From Angelakisella sp. (GTDB lineage Bacteria; Bacillota; Clostridia; Oscillospirales; Ruminococcaceae): 62,925 nucleotides of DNA. The translations under genes and the position numbers were made by a program. Shown piece by piece: positions 8,133 to 16,374 of the stretch; within the stretch, counting starts at the first letter, position 1; each line of letters opens with the position of its first letter. Where the stretch lies: assembly GCA_020024555.1 (NCBI GenBank), contig JAHHTQ010000009.1:1-62925 (forward strand). Reading direction: 5' to 3'. A model generated the notes under the pieces. That model made no database searches. It was given only the letters and a program-made list of their open reading frames with translations, and was not told the origin of the DNA.

Positions 8133-8186
8133 AATTAAAAATCTCCTTTACTTTTCATTTAATTTGTTTTATTTAAATTTAATAAT

Positions 8187-8199
8187 AGTAATCATTACT
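8187..8199. promoter_or_regulatory. candidate PerR/Fur-family operator upstream of rubrerythrin
   Basis: A perfect palindrome, AGTAATCATTACT, contains the PerR/Fur-like core TAATnATTA. It lies downstream of the inferred rubrerythrin -10 element, where repressor binding would block transcription. The outer bases do not fit the full PerR box, so assignment to PerR is an inference from the regulated gene. Confidence 0.45.
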
Positions 8200-8215
8200 G
8201 ATTTATTATGTTTAT

Positions 8216-8244
8216 ACTATATCATATCGAAAATAAAAAATCAA
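8216..8244 (-). promoter_or_regulatory. rubrerythrin promoter
   Basis: On the minus strand TTGATT (8239-8244) and TATAGT (8216-8221) are spaced by 17 bp, about 85 bp upstream of the start codon. Confidence 0.6.
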
Positions 8245-8358
8245 GTCTTTTTTTAAATAATTTTTCAAAAAAACGATTTAAAATACAATTTTGTTTAAAA
8301 TATACAAATATCAGTACTTTAAACCGTCTTTTATAAGTATTTATTTTGTAAAAGATAT

Positions 8359-8387
8359 GTAAAAAGTTTAATTTTTAAACTTTTTAC
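8359..8387. repeat. 13-bp inverted repeat between rubrerythrin and tex
   Basis: GTAAAAAGTTTAA and its complement are separated by 3 bases and followed on the plus strand by GCTTTTTT. It is downstream of tex (minus strand), but the better T-tract is on the plus strand. It may act as the tex terminator. The rest of the 302-bp gap holds only the rubrerythrin promoter and operator. Confidence 0.5.
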
Positions 8388-8434
8388 GCTTTTTTATTTT
8401 AACAATATATTTATTGTTCTGTATTTAATAAAAA

Positions 8435-10585
8435 TTATACGTCTTTCATAGTAAGGGAAATACGTTTTTTCTTCATATCTACATCAATTACTTTTACTTT
8501 TACAATATCTCCAACCTTTACCACTTGTGACGGGTGTTTGATATAAGCATTTGATAATTGTGATATATGCACCAATCCGTCTTCGTGTACGCCGATATCC
8601 ACAAACGCGCCAAAGTCTATAACATTTCGTACAGTTCCTGTAAGAACCATATCCGGTTTTAAATCTTTCATTTCCATTATATCGGTACGCAAAATAGGCG
8701 GTGGCAAGCTTTCCCGTGGGTCGCGTCCGGGTTTTAGTAATTCTTCTATTATATCTTTAATAGTAGGCACGCCAAGTCCCAAATCATCTGCAAGTGTTTC
8801 AAGCTCTGTTCTGTTTTCTGTGTTTGTATACTTATTTATATCCGCGATATTCTTCGTACCTATATCTGTAAGCGCAAAACCACACTTTTTAAGCAATTCT
8901 TTTGTCGCTTTGTAAGTTTCCGGATGCACTGCTGTGCTGTCAAGTGGATTTTCACCATCTGTAATTCTCAAAAATCCCGCGCATTGTTCATAAGCTTTTT
9001 TACCCAGTTTTGCCACTTTTAACAGTTCCGCGCGTGTTTTAAACTTACCGTTTTCTTCCCTGTACAGAACTATATTTTTTGCAACAGCCGAATTTATACC
9101 TGCTATATGTCCAAGTAGCGATACCGAAGCTGTGTTTAAATCTACACCCACTGAGTTTACAGATTGTTCTACCACACCGTCAAGGGTTTTATCAAGTTGA
9201 GCCTTTGGCATATCGTGTTGATACTGTCCTATGCCTATTGCCTTTGGATCAATTTTTACAAGTTCCGCAAGAGGATCTTGCAGACGTCTTGCAATAGAAA
9301 CCGCGCTTCGCAGTGAAACATCATAGTCCGGAAATTCCTCTGCCGCAAGTTTAGATGCCGAATACACAGACGCGCCGGCCTCGCTTACTACCATATATGA
9401 TACTTTCGTATCAAGTTCGGATATTAAATCCGCAACAAATTTTTCGCTCTCTCTCGACGCCGTACCGTTACCTATTGATATAACCGTTACATTGTGCTTT
9501 TTAATCAGCGCTTTTAATTTTGCCTTTGCCTCATCAATTTTGTTTTGCGGTGGCGTAGGATAAATTACAGTTGTATCCAGTACTTTACCTGTGGCATCTA
9601 CAACGGCGATTTTGCAACCTGTTCTGTACGCAGGGTCAAGACCAAGCACAATATGACCTTTTACAGGCGGTTGCATAAGCAAATGGTGTAAATTTTCACC
9701 GAAAACTTTTATGGCTTGCTCTGCCGCCACTTCAAACAAGGCTGAAAAAGTTTCGTTTTCAAGTGACGGTTGCAATAATCTTTTCCAAGCGTCGTCAACA
9801 GCCTCCATTACCAAACGCGCAGACGGATTTTGAGCGGTAACAACGTCTTTATATATTGCGTTTAGCGCAAGCTCCTGTGACAAATCCAAAGAAGCTTTCA
9901 GTTTGCCTTCCTTTACGCCACGGTTAATCGCAAGTATGCGGTGCGGCGCAATCTTTGAAACAGGCTCGCTAAAATCGGCATACATAGCGTATACATCATC
10001 TTCCACATCACCTTTTACCACAATATTGGCGCTATTTTGTATAAGGATTTTCATTTTTTTACGGATTTCCGTACTGTCCGATACTTCCTCCGCAATAATA
10101 TCCCTAGCCCCATTCAGCGCATCTTCTACTGTATTTACACCTTTTTCTTCATTAATATATTCTTTTGCCAAAACAGACGGTTCAATTATTGTATCCTGAG
10201 CCTTTATTTTCTCGGCAAGAGGTGTTAAACCTTTTTCACGGGCAACGCTTGCGCGTGTCTTACGTTTTTGTTTATATGGGCGATATATATCTTCTACTTC
10301 CGCAAGTGTCTTTGCCTCTGCAATCGCCTTTGTCAATTCCTCTGTTAATTTTCCCTGTTCTTCTATTGAGGACTGTACTTCTGCTTTACGTTTTTCAAGG
10401 TTGCGCAAATAAGAGAGTCTTTCGTCCAAATCACGCAGTTGCGTATCATCAAGCGAACCTGTCACTTCTTTACGGTAACGCGCTATAAAAGGGATAGTAT
10501 TTCCCTCATCAATTAACGTTATGGCAGCGTCAATCTGCCATTGTGGAATACCAAGCTCCTTTGATAGCTGAATATTTATTTCCAT
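8435..10585 (-). CDS. tex: Tex family S1 RNA-binding protein
   Basis: Tex is a highly conserved nucleic-acid-binding protein linked to transcription accessory functions and RNA turnover. This 716-residue copy has the family layout: an N-terminal helical domain (IPFIARYRKEVTGSLDDTQL), the YqgF-like RNase H fold (LGLDPAYRTGCKIAVVD, SIGNGTASRESE), the SEAGASVYSAS segment, helix-hairpin-helix motifs (SVGVDLNTAS, INSAVAKNIVLYR) and a C-terminal S1 domain from about residue 645 (LTGTVRNVIDFGAFVDIGV). The length matches the usual 720-780. GGGAGG lies upstream of the ATG. It appears monocistronic and divergent from an amino-acid transporter. Confidence 0.95.
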   Translation of the reverse strand: MEINIQLSKELGIPQWQIDAAITLIDEGNTIPFIARYRKEVTGSLDDTQLRDLDERLSYLRNLEKRKAEVQSSIEEQGKLTEELTKAIAEAKTLAEVEDIYRPYKQKRKTRASVAREKGLTPLAEKIKAQDTIIEPSVLAKEYINEEKGVNTVEDALNGARDIIAEEVSDSTEIRKKMKILIQNSANIVVKGDVEDDVYAMYADFSEPVSKIAPHRILAINRGVKEGKLKASLDLSQELALNAIYKDVVTAQNPSARLVMEAVDDAWKRLLQPSLENETFSALFEVAAEQAIKVFGENLHHLLMQPPVKGHIVLGLDPAYRTGCKIAVVDATGKVLDTTVIYPTPPQNKIDEAKAKLKALIKKHNVTVISIGNGTASRESEKFVADLISELDTKVSYMVVSEAGASVYSASKLAAEEFPDYDVSLRSAVSIARRLQDPLAELVKIDPKAIGIGQYQHDMPKAQLDKTLDGVVEQSVNSVGVDLNTASVSLLGHIAGINSAVAKNIVLYREENGKFKTRAELLKVAKLGKKAYEQCAGFLRITDGENPLDSTAVHPETYKATKELLKKCGFALTDIGTKNIADINKYTNTENRTELETLADDLGLGVPTIKDIIEELLKPGRDPRESLPPPILRTDIMEMKDLKPDMVLTGTVRNVIDFGAFVDIGVHEDGLVHISQLSNAYIKHPSQVVKVGDIVKVKVIDVDMKKKRISLTMKDV

Positions 10586-10717
10586 TAGTTATCCTCCCAA
10601 TATATAAAATATACTATATATTTATTGTATCACAATATAACAGCTTGTCAAAAAATAAATTTATTAAAAGAAGTCATCAAAATACATCAGATTTATTTTT
10701 TCTGAAAAATATAGCTT

Positions 10718-10739
10718 ATAAATGTATATATACATTTAT
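10718..10739. promoter_or_regulatory. perfect 22-bp palindrome in the tex / ABC-transporter divergent region
   Basis: The 22 bases from 10718 to 10739 equal their own reverse complement. The centre holds TGTATATATACA, sharing half-sites (TGTATA/TATACA) with the palindrome at 10743-10756. It may be a transcription-factor site or a cruciform-prone AT tract. Confidence 0.5.
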
Positions 10740-10742
10740 TTT

Positions 10743-10756
10743 TGTATAATTATACA
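10743..10756. promoter_or_regulatory. ARG-box-like operator 1
   Basis: TGTATAATTATACA is a perfect palindrome and fits the general ArgR/AhrC box pattern TGnATwwwwATnCA at every defined position. It lies upstream of the transporter promoter. Confidence 0.5.
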
Positions 10757-10839
10757 CTACTAAATACAATTTTGTGCATAATACACACATATTTCGCCCC
10801 TTAATATTATAAGTTTTACACACATTATGTAAAAAAGGC

Positions 10840-10868
10840 TTTACAAACGCTTTTTTGTAATGTATAAT
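10840..10868 (+). promoter_or_regulatory. promoter of the amino-acid ABC transporter operon
   Basis: TTTACA (10840-10845) and TATAAT (10863-10868) are separated by 17 bp, about 60 bp upstream of the lipoprotein start codon. Confidence 0.75.
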
Positions 10869-10874
10869 AATACA
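10861..10874. promoter_or_regulatory. ARG-box-like operator 2 overlapping the -10 element
   Basis: TGTATAATAATACA differs by one base from operator 1 and also fits TGnATwwwwATnCA. It covers the -10 box, a typical position for a repressor. The pairing of two such sites suggests ArgR control and hence an arginine-type substrate for the transporter; the regulator itself is not in the window. Confidence 0.5.
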
Positions 10875-10929
10875 CATAACAAGCATAAATATACATTTTA
10901 AAAAGCAGAGAATTGAGAGGGTAAAAAAT

Positions 10930-11721
10930 ATGAAAAAGTTAGTTGCAATAATGACATCAATGCTAATGCTCATAGGTTTGGCAGGTTGCGGAAACAAGCA
11001 AGACAGTTCCAACAAACTTGTAGTAGGAACATCAGCAGACTTTGCGCCTTACGAGTTCCACATACTTGAAGAAGGCAAAGATAAAATAGTAGGTTTTGAT
11101 ATGGCACTTGCTCAGGCGATTGCAGACAAAATGGGCAAAGAACTTGTTATCAAAGATATGAGTTTTGAATCAATAATGATAGAACTTCAAAATGGCTCAA
11201 TAGACCTTGCAATAGCAGGAATGTCACCTGACGAAAAGAGAAAAAAAGTTGTTGACTTTTCAAAGACTTACTATGAAGGCAGTCAATCAGTGATGATAAA
11301 TGTTAAGGACAAAGATAAATACAAAACTTATGAAGATTTAAACAAAAAAGAGCTTTCCATAGGCGCTCAAACAGGTTCTATACAGGCAGACCTTACGCAA
11401 AAACTTACACCAAATGCAAAAATGGTGGGACTTGCGCAAATGCCTAATATAATAATGGAACTAAAAACAGGCAAAATTGACGCGGCATTTGTTGAAACAG
11501 TAATCGCAGAAAACTATGCGAAAGCACACCCTGAGGTAATGATACTTTCGGAAGTCCCCTATGAAGCGCAGGGAAATGCGGTAGCAATCAAAAAAGGTAA
11601 TGAAGAAATGCTAAACACAGTAAACGAAGTAATTGATGAAGTATTAAGCAACGGAAAAATGGCTGAATATATTGAAGAAGCCGTAAACCTTTCAGCCTAT
11701 GACACAGCAAAAAACAAATAA
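10930..11721 (+). CDS. amino-acid ABC transporter substrate-binding lipoprotein
   Basis: The 263-residue protein starts with a lipoprotein signal peptide ending in the lipobox LAGC (C20), so it is anchored to the outer face of the membrane. The rest is a type II periplasmic-binding fold of the polar amino acid family (SBP_bac_3): VGTSADFAPYEF, VGFDMALAQAIADKMG, IDLAIAGMSPDEKRKKVVDFS, GAQTGSIQ, GKIDAAFVE. Permease and ATPase genes follow on the same strand. Two ARG-box-like operators flank the promoter, pointing to arginine or another basic amino acid. A long hairpin separates this gene from the permease, as is common where the binding protein is made in excess. Confidence 0.93.
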   Translation: MKKLVAIMTSMLMLIGLAGCGNKQDSSNKLVVGTSADFAPYEFHILEEGKDKIVGFDMALAQAIADKMGKELVIKDMSFESIMIELQNGSIDLAIAGMSPDEKRKKVVDFSKTYYEGSQSVMINVKDKDKYKTYEDLNKKELSIGAQTGSIQADLTQKLTPNAKMVGLAQMPNIIMELKTGKIDAAFVETVIAENYAKAHPEVMILSEVPYEAQGNAVAIKKGNEEMLNTVNEVIDEVLSNGKMAEYIEEAVNLSAYDTAKNK

Positions 11722-11749
11722 TATTATTTAAAATGTAAATTAATATAAA

Positions 11750-11794
11750 AAACAGTATTACCGCAAAATTAAAATATTTTGTGGTGATACTGTT
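11750..11794 (+). terminator. intercistronic hairpin between binding-protein and permease genes
   Basis: A 20-bp stem with only two G-U type exceptions (first arm AAACAGTATTACCGCAAAAT) has a short loop and is followed by TGTTTGTATT. It probably acts as a partial terminator or mRNA-stabilising element that raises binding-protein output over permease. Confidence 0.75.
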
Positions 11795-11832
11795 TGTATT
11801 GATAAAATATAAATTAACGGGGGATTTTTCAG

Positions 11833-12522
11833 ATGAACTTTGCGCCAATATTCGAGCAGTTTGTGTATTTTAAACAAGGTGTGATATATACCATTCTGCT
11901 TTCATTTTTCACAGTCCTTTTCGGGTTTATACTCGCGCTTGGACTTACTCTTCTCAGAATGTCAAAATTTAAAGTTTTGAGATGGATATCAACAGCGTAT
12001 ATTGAATTTGTACGTGGCACACCCGTACTTGTACAACTTATGTTTGTAATGTACGTTGTGTTTGGCGTTATTTTTAATGCGCCAAAAGTAACGCTGTTTG
12101 GATTTATTGAAACAGAACGTTTTATTCCGGGTGTTGTCGCTCTGTCGCTGAACAGCGCCGCTTACGTATCGGAAATACTGCGCGCAGGTATAAGCGCAAT
12201 CGACTTTGGTCAAAGTGAGGCTGCCCGTTCGCTTGGTATGACAAAATCACAAACCCTTTCATACATAGTACTCCCACAGGCAATAAGAAATATATTACCT
12301 GCCATTGGTAACGAATTTGTATCTATAATAAAAGAAACTTCTGTTTGCTCGGCTCTTGGTATGCAGGAAATTATGTACAATGCAAATATTGTAAAATCAC
12401 AAACATGGCTTATTGCCGAACCTTTAATCGTTGCAGCCTTGCTGTATTTTATTATAACATTTACTATGTCAAAAATTATCTCATATTTTGAAAGGAAAAT
12501 GAACAGTGGATATCAAAGATAA
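11833..12522 (+). CDS. amino-acid ABC transporter permease (HisM/GlnP family)
   Basis: This 229-residue integral membrane protein of the polar amino acid uptake family has an N-terminal helix (GVIYTILLSFFTVLFGFILALG) and the family signature TAYIEFVRGTPVLVQLMFV. The conserved EAA loop that contacts the ATPase is present (SEAARSLGMTKSQTLSYIVLPQAIRNILPA), and several further helices follow. About five membrane segments are visible. A GGGGGA ribosome site precedes the ATG. The ATPase gene overlaps its 3' end by 17 bases, so translation is probably coupled. A single permease gene implies a homodimer in the membrane. Confidence 0.94.
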   Translation: MNFAPIFEQFVYFKQGVIYTILLSFFTVLFGFILALGLTLLRMSKFKVLRWISTAYIEFVRGTPVLVQLMFVMYVVFGVIFNAPKVTLFGFIETERFIPGVVALSLNSAAYVSEILRAGISAIDFGQSEAARSLGMTKSQTLSYIVLPQAIRNILPAIGNEFVSIIKETSVCSALGMQEIMYNANIVKSQTWLIAEPLIVAALLYFIITFTMSKIISYFERKMNSGYQR

Positions 12523-13270
12523 CAAAGAAAAACTAAGCGCGCATTTAATTGAAGTTAAAAACCTTAAAAAAGATTTTAAGAAAAATGTATTTATACTAAA
12601 CGATGTTAATTTGACTATTGATAAAGGTGATGTAGTGGTTATCGTAGGGCCATCAGGTTCAGGTAAAAGTACATTCCTACGTTCTCTGAATATGCTTGAA
12701 ACCCCAACATCTGGCGAAATTATTTTTGAAGGGGTAAATCTTGCCGACAAAAAAGTAAATATAGACTTGCGCCGTCAAAAAATGGGTATGGTTTTCCAAC
12801 ATTTCAATTTGTTTCCCCATATGACAATACTTAAAAATTTGACAATAGCGCCAACGAAAGTACTTAAAATAAGTGAGGAAGAAGCAGAAAAGACAGCTAT
12901 GGAGCTACTCGAAAAAGTGGGACTTTCCGACAAAGCAAATGCCTATCCAATTCAACTTTCCGGAGGACAAAAACAGAGAATTGCCATTGTACGCGCGCTA
13001 TGTATGAAGCCCGATGTTATGCTGTTTGACGAACCAACATCGGCGCTTGATCCCGAAATGGTCGGCGAAGTACTCGAAGTTATGAAGTCACTTGCAAAAG
13101 ACGGAATGACAATGGTTGTTGTTACGCACGAAATGGGTTTTGCGCGTGAGGTAGGCACCCGTATACTTTTTATGGACGGTGGTAAAATTATCGAAGAAAA
13201 TTCACCGAATGAATTTTTTGACAATCCACAAAGTCCACGTCTGCAAGATTTCTTATCAAAAGTTTTATAA
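12506..13270 (+). CDS. amino-acid ABC transporter ATP-binding protein (GlnQ/ArtM type)
   Basis: This 254-residue ABC ATPase powers the preceding permease. It carries Walker A GPSGSGKS near residue 50, the Q-loop (GMVFQHFNLFPHMT), signature LSGGQKQR, Walker B VMLFDEPTSALDPE and the switch histidine in VVVTHEMGFA. The C-terminus (GKIIEENSPNEFFDNPQSPR) is typical of the polar amino acid subfamily. Translation begins at a GTG at 12506 inside the permease gene. The operon closes with a strong terminator just after the gene. Confidence 0.95.
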   Translation: MDIKDNKEKLSAHLIEVKNLKKDFKKNVFILNDVNLTIDKGDVVVIVGPSGSGKSTFLRSLNMLETPTSGEIIFEGVNLADKKVNIDLRRQKMGMVFQHFNLFPHMTILKNLTIAPTKVLKISEEEAEKTAMELLEKVGLSDKANAYPIQLSGGQKQRIAIVRALCMKPDVMLFDEPTSALDPEMVGEVLEVMKSLAKDGMTMVVVTHEMGFAREVGTRILFMDGGKIIEENSPNEFFDNPQSPRLQDFLSKVL

Positions 13271-13282
13271 TTAATATTAACG

Positions 13283-13325
13283 GAAACAATTATATTTTAA
13301 AACTATAATTGTTTCTGTTTTTTAT
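13283..13325 (+). terminator. terminator of the amino-acid transporter operon
   Basis: A 12-bp perfect stem GAAACAATTATA/TATAATTGTTTC is followed by TGTTTTTT. Confidence 0.9.
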
Positions 13326-13346
13326 ACTTTATTTTCTGCAAAATAT

Positions 13347-13364
13347 TTGTTATAATGATAACAA
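13347..13364. promoter_or_regulatory. 18-bp palindrome overlapping a -10 element, Rex-box-like
   Basis: TTGTTATAATGATAACAA has 7-bp arms around AATG. It matches 12 of the 14 defined positions of the Rex consensus TTGTTAAnnnnTTAACAA. The TATAAT at 13351-13356 inside it is the likely -10 of the DUF1266/DUF3137 gene pair; the -35 is weak. Control by Rex, encoded 2 kb downstream, is an inference. Confidence 0.4.
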
Positions 13365-13400
13365 TTACACTATATATGAAAGTAAAAGGTGGTTTTTTTA

Positions 13401-14255
13401 TTGGAATTTTTTAAAAATATATTATATGATATAATATATACAGTATCTTGGATACTTATTTTACTTTTATTTATCTTATTCTTCCTCTCTGTTTATTATA
13501 AAGTCTATCCTGATGCCAAAAAGAAAAGACAAAATCCATTGTATAAAAAATATATAAAAAAACAAATATATTATAACAATACAAATCCATACTCTATTCC
13601 GACAACCATTCGTTGGTTAAATACAGCGGGCGCTTTGCTACTCATTCAAAATATGGGCAACTTTTATTATGTCGCAGGCATAGAAGGCAAAAACGAAATT
13701 CCGGGCATACAAAAAATGCTTTTGGATTATTGGGATATAACAGATAAAAATTCAGCGATAAATACAATGAAAAGTGTCCTTGAAACAGGTATGCGAGCCA
13801 AATACAGACGAAATATGGAAATTACGGAAATTTACATTGAACAGATGCGGGAACGCAATCCGAAATATACTGTAAACAGTTATCGTAAAGAAATGCTCGT
13901 CGCCTATGAAAAATATGGTGAAAACGCCCTTTTGGGTTGGGATATGGGTAGAATTGCATATATTATTCAGTGTTGTTATGTATGCGGATATATATCAATG
14001 GAAGATATGATGGATATAGGCGTAGATGCCGGACTCAAACTGCAATCTGCCTTTAACAGTTGGGAAGAAGTTATGGAAAGCTATCTTTTTGGCTTAAAAT
14101 TTTGGTTAAAAGATAATAAATGTCAGACAGTAAAACAGAGAAAGCAATTATACAAACAAATTCGCAAAGGAAAAAAAGTATTTAGCGCAATATCCTTTCA
14201 CACACAACTTTCAAAAACAATTCCAAATGAAGAAGAATTAATGTTACAAAATTAA
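13401..14255 (+). CDS. DUF1266-containing membrane-anchored protein
   Basis: One hydrophobic helix (residues about 8-30 of the chosen frame) is followed by a cytoplasmic domain that I assign to DUF1266. Its conserved features are LLDYWDITDKNSAINTMKSV, ALLGWDMGRIAYIIQCCYVCG, and a late SWEEVMESYLFGLKFW. The function of DUF1266 is not established. A TTG start at 13401 is chosen because AAAGGTGG lies 8 bases upstream; a GTG at 13389 overlaps that site. The gene is followed 21 bp later by a DUF3137 gene, and both share one promoter and one terminator, which suggests a membrane complex. A palindrome overlaps the promoter. Confidence 0.75.
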   Translation: MEFFKNILYDIIYTVSWILILLLFILFFLSVYYKVYPDAKKKRQNPLYKKYIKKQIYYNNTNPYSIPTTIRWLNTAGALLLIQNMGNFYYVAGIEGKNEIPGIQKMLLDYWDITDKNSAINTMKSVLETGMRAKYRRNMEITEIYIEQMRERNPKYTVNSYRKEMLVAYEKYGENALLGWDMGRIAYIIQCCYVCGYISMEDMMDIGVDAGLKLQSAFNSWEEVMESYLFGLKFWLKDNKCQTVKQRKQLYKQIRKGKKVFSAISFHTQLSKTIPNEEELMLQN

Positions 14256-14276
14256 ATATAAGGAGGACTGTAAAAT

Positions 14277-15233
14277 ATGGAGCAAGAACTATATTATACA
14301 GAAAGTATAGAAAAACTGCGTCAAAAGACAATGAAAACATATAAAAACGCAAAATTTACGGCTATCATTATAGCAATAATTTATTTATTGTTCGCAATAT
14401 TTATAAAAAGTATGTCTACTGTTCCCCTTATACTTTCGGGAAAAGTAGCTTTAACGGATATCCTTATTATATTATTACCAAGTATTATGATGTGTTGTAT
14501 ACTTTCCATAACCGGCTTTGGCATTCATATACTGATTGCGTCAAATAAAATTAAAAAGTATCAAAACGAATTTAAAAGGAATTATGTTGTTCAAATATTA
14601 AATTCTATGCCCGATTTCAGATTTGCGAATTATGAATATGATAAAGGATTTACATACGAAGAAATAAGTAAACTCTCTTTAATTCCATATACAATTCCCA
14701 CACTTTTGTATTCGTCTGATTTATTTACAGGAGAGCTCAACGGTATAAATTTTAAATTTGCAAATATTGAAACCCAAAAACCAAATAAAAATCACGCGCC
14801 CATAACTTTGTTTAGCGGTCAAATCATACAAGTATCTTTGTTTGGCGGTCAAAAAATAACCTCCGATACTATTCAGATAATTCCCACAAAAAAACTCAAA
14901 GACTTAAAATCTCAAAAATCCAATATTGAAATAGGAGAAATATTCAATAAAGAATACAAAATTTTTGCCGACAGCAAAGATTGTACTTTTAACCTATTAA
15001 ATCCAACTGTTATTAAATATTTAGAAGATTTTATACGAAAAACAAATAAAGACGTATATATACTATTCAGTAATGAATATATGTATATTGCCATAGACTC
15101 CCAAAAAATACTCTTTAATTCAAATATCACCATTCCAGCGACAGAGCAACTTGACAACATAAAAACAGATACGCTGATTATAAACAAAATAACCGAACTT
15201 TTTTCCAATATAGAAAAAGCTTCAAATACCTAA
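14277..15233 (+). CDS. DUF3137-type membrane protein
   Basis: The 318-residue protein has two adjacent transmembrane helices (about residues 28-48 and 62-90), then a soluble domain with the pattern SSDLFTGELNGINFKFANIE and FSGQIIQVSLF. This resembles DUF3137, a family of bacterial two-helix membrane proteins of unknown role. AGGAGG lies ahead of the ATG. It is the second gene of a two-gene unit with DUF1266. The N-terminus is coiled-coil-like (EKLRQKTMKTYKNAK). No catalytic motif is visible. Confidence 0.7.
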   Translation: MEQELYYTESIEKLRQKTMKTYKNAKFTAIIIAIIYLLFAIFIKSMSTVPLILSGKVALTDILIILLPSIMMCCILSITGFGIHILIASNKIKKYQNEFKRNYVVQILNSMPDFRFANYEYDKGFTYEEISKLSLIPYTIPTLLYSSDLFTGELNGINFKFANIETQKPNKNHAPITLFSGQIIQVSLFGGQKITSDTIQIIPTKKLKDLKSQKSNIEIGEIFNKEYKIFADSKDCTFNLLNPTVIKYLEDFIRKTNKDVYILFSNEYMYIAIDSQKILFNSNITIPATEQLDNIKTDTLIINKITELFSNIEKASNT

Positions 15234-15268
15234 TTCCAAAATTAAATAAAACTTATATGTCTCAATAA

Positions 15269-15312
15269 AAAAATCCTAACTTTATTTTTTACAATAAGGT
15301 TAGGATTTTTCT
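15269..15312. terminator. bidirectional terminator
   Basis: An A-tract, a 16-bp near-perfect stem (AAATCCTAAC in the first arm, GTTAGGATTT in the second) and a T-tract lie between the DUF3137 gene and convergent rex. Confidence 0.88.
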
Positions 15313-15410
15313 GTATTTAAAATTGTCTGATATTTAATATTTACTGTTTTATAAGGATTTTTTATATATTGTACATCATATAAACATATATTTTTTTAAA
15401 AAAAATTATA

Positions 15411-16061
15411 TTAATCTCCGCAATTTTCAACATCATGTTTTAGCAGATATGAAAGTGTCATTATACTGTCTGACAAGTGAACATTAACTATTTTTAAATT
15501 TGTAAAATCATGTGTAAAGTCATAAGATGAAAAATTCCATATACCCTTTACCCCACAATTATTCAGTATTTTGCCTATCTCCTCGGCTGCCGATGCGGGT
15601 ACGCAAACAATAGCCATAACCGGTTTTTCCCTTAGACAAAATTCTTCCAATTTTTTAACATCTTCAACCTGTATACCGGCAAGCGTTGTTCCTATTACAC
15701 TTGTTGAGCTGTCGAATGCCCCTATTAGTTTAAAACCTTTTCTTAATAAATCATGTCTGTTTGCAACTGCTTTGCCAAGGTTACCTGCGCCTATCAAAAT
15801 TGCTGTTGAAATATCATTTATGCCAAGTATTTCGCCTATTTCTCTGCGAAGCGCCTCTACATTATATCCATAACCCTGTTGACCGAAACCACCAAAGCAA
15901 TTTAAGTCTTGACGTATTTGCGATGCTGTTACCATCATTATTTTTGATAATTCAGCGGAAGAAATACGTGTTATTCCGTTTTCAAGCAAACGATTAAGAA
16001 ATCTGTAATAACGGGGTAATCTATTTATTACAGATTGACTTATATTTTTATCATTTTTCAT
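15411..16061 (-). CDS. rex: redox-sensing transcriptional repressor Rex
   Basis: Rex senses the NADH/NAD+ ratio and represses fermentation and respiration genes, releasing DNA when NADH is high. The N-terminal winged helix is clear (RLPRYYRFLNRLLENGITRI, SSAELSKIMMVTASQIRQDL, FGGFGQQGYGYNV). The Rossmann domain has the dinucleotide motif GAGNLGKAV, and the C-terminal domain-swapped helix follows. The 216-residue length is normal. The ATG at 16061 is preferred because GGAGGAA lies about 10 bases upstream; the earlier in-frame ATG overlaps that ribosome site. A good promoter lies about 105 bp upstream. A possible target palindrome is found near 13355. Confidence 0.97.
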   Translation of the reverse strand: MKNDKNISQSVINRLPRYYRFLNRLLENGITRISSAELSKIMMVTASQIRQDLNCFGGFGQQGYGYNVEALRREIGEILGINDISTAILIGAGNLGKAVANRHDLLRKGFKLIGAFDSSTSVIGTTLAGIQVEDVKKLEEFCLREKPVMAIVCVPASAAEEIGKILNNCGVKGIWNFSSYDFTHDFTNLKIVNVHLSDSIMTLSYLLKHDVENCGD

Positions 16062-16163
16062 AATGACTAATTCCTCCATTTTTTATTCATTTTTTTGCGC
16101 AAAGATAAATTCACACAAAAACAATATTTTTTTGTACTAAAAATTTATATTCATGTATTATAT

Positions 16164-16192
16164 ATGATACTCTTTTAACATAGTTTTGTCAA
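16164..16192 (-). promoter_or_regulatory. rex promoter
   Basis: On the minus strand TTGACA (16187-16192) and TATCAT (16164-16169) are spaced by 17 bp. The rest of the 313-bp divergent region to 16375 is very AT-rich, with several TATAAT-like strings on the plus strand that may serve the next gene. Confidence 0.7.
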
Positions 16193-16374
16193 ATAAATAT
16201 TTATTTACACAATTAACTTTTGACTCAATAGTAAAATATTAACATAAATTTATTATTTATTGCACTTTTATTAACATATAATAATAAATATAATAGTATA
16301 ATTTATATGTGCAGATAAAATAAATTATACACACATTATATATAAAAAAATACTTTAATAAAGGTGATAACTAA

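Noticed and set aside
16187..16225. Rex autoregulatory site near the rex promoter
   Set aside because: An AT-rich palindrome (AAATAAATATTTATTT) is present, but its flanks do not place TTGTTAA and TTAACAA half-sites symmetrically.
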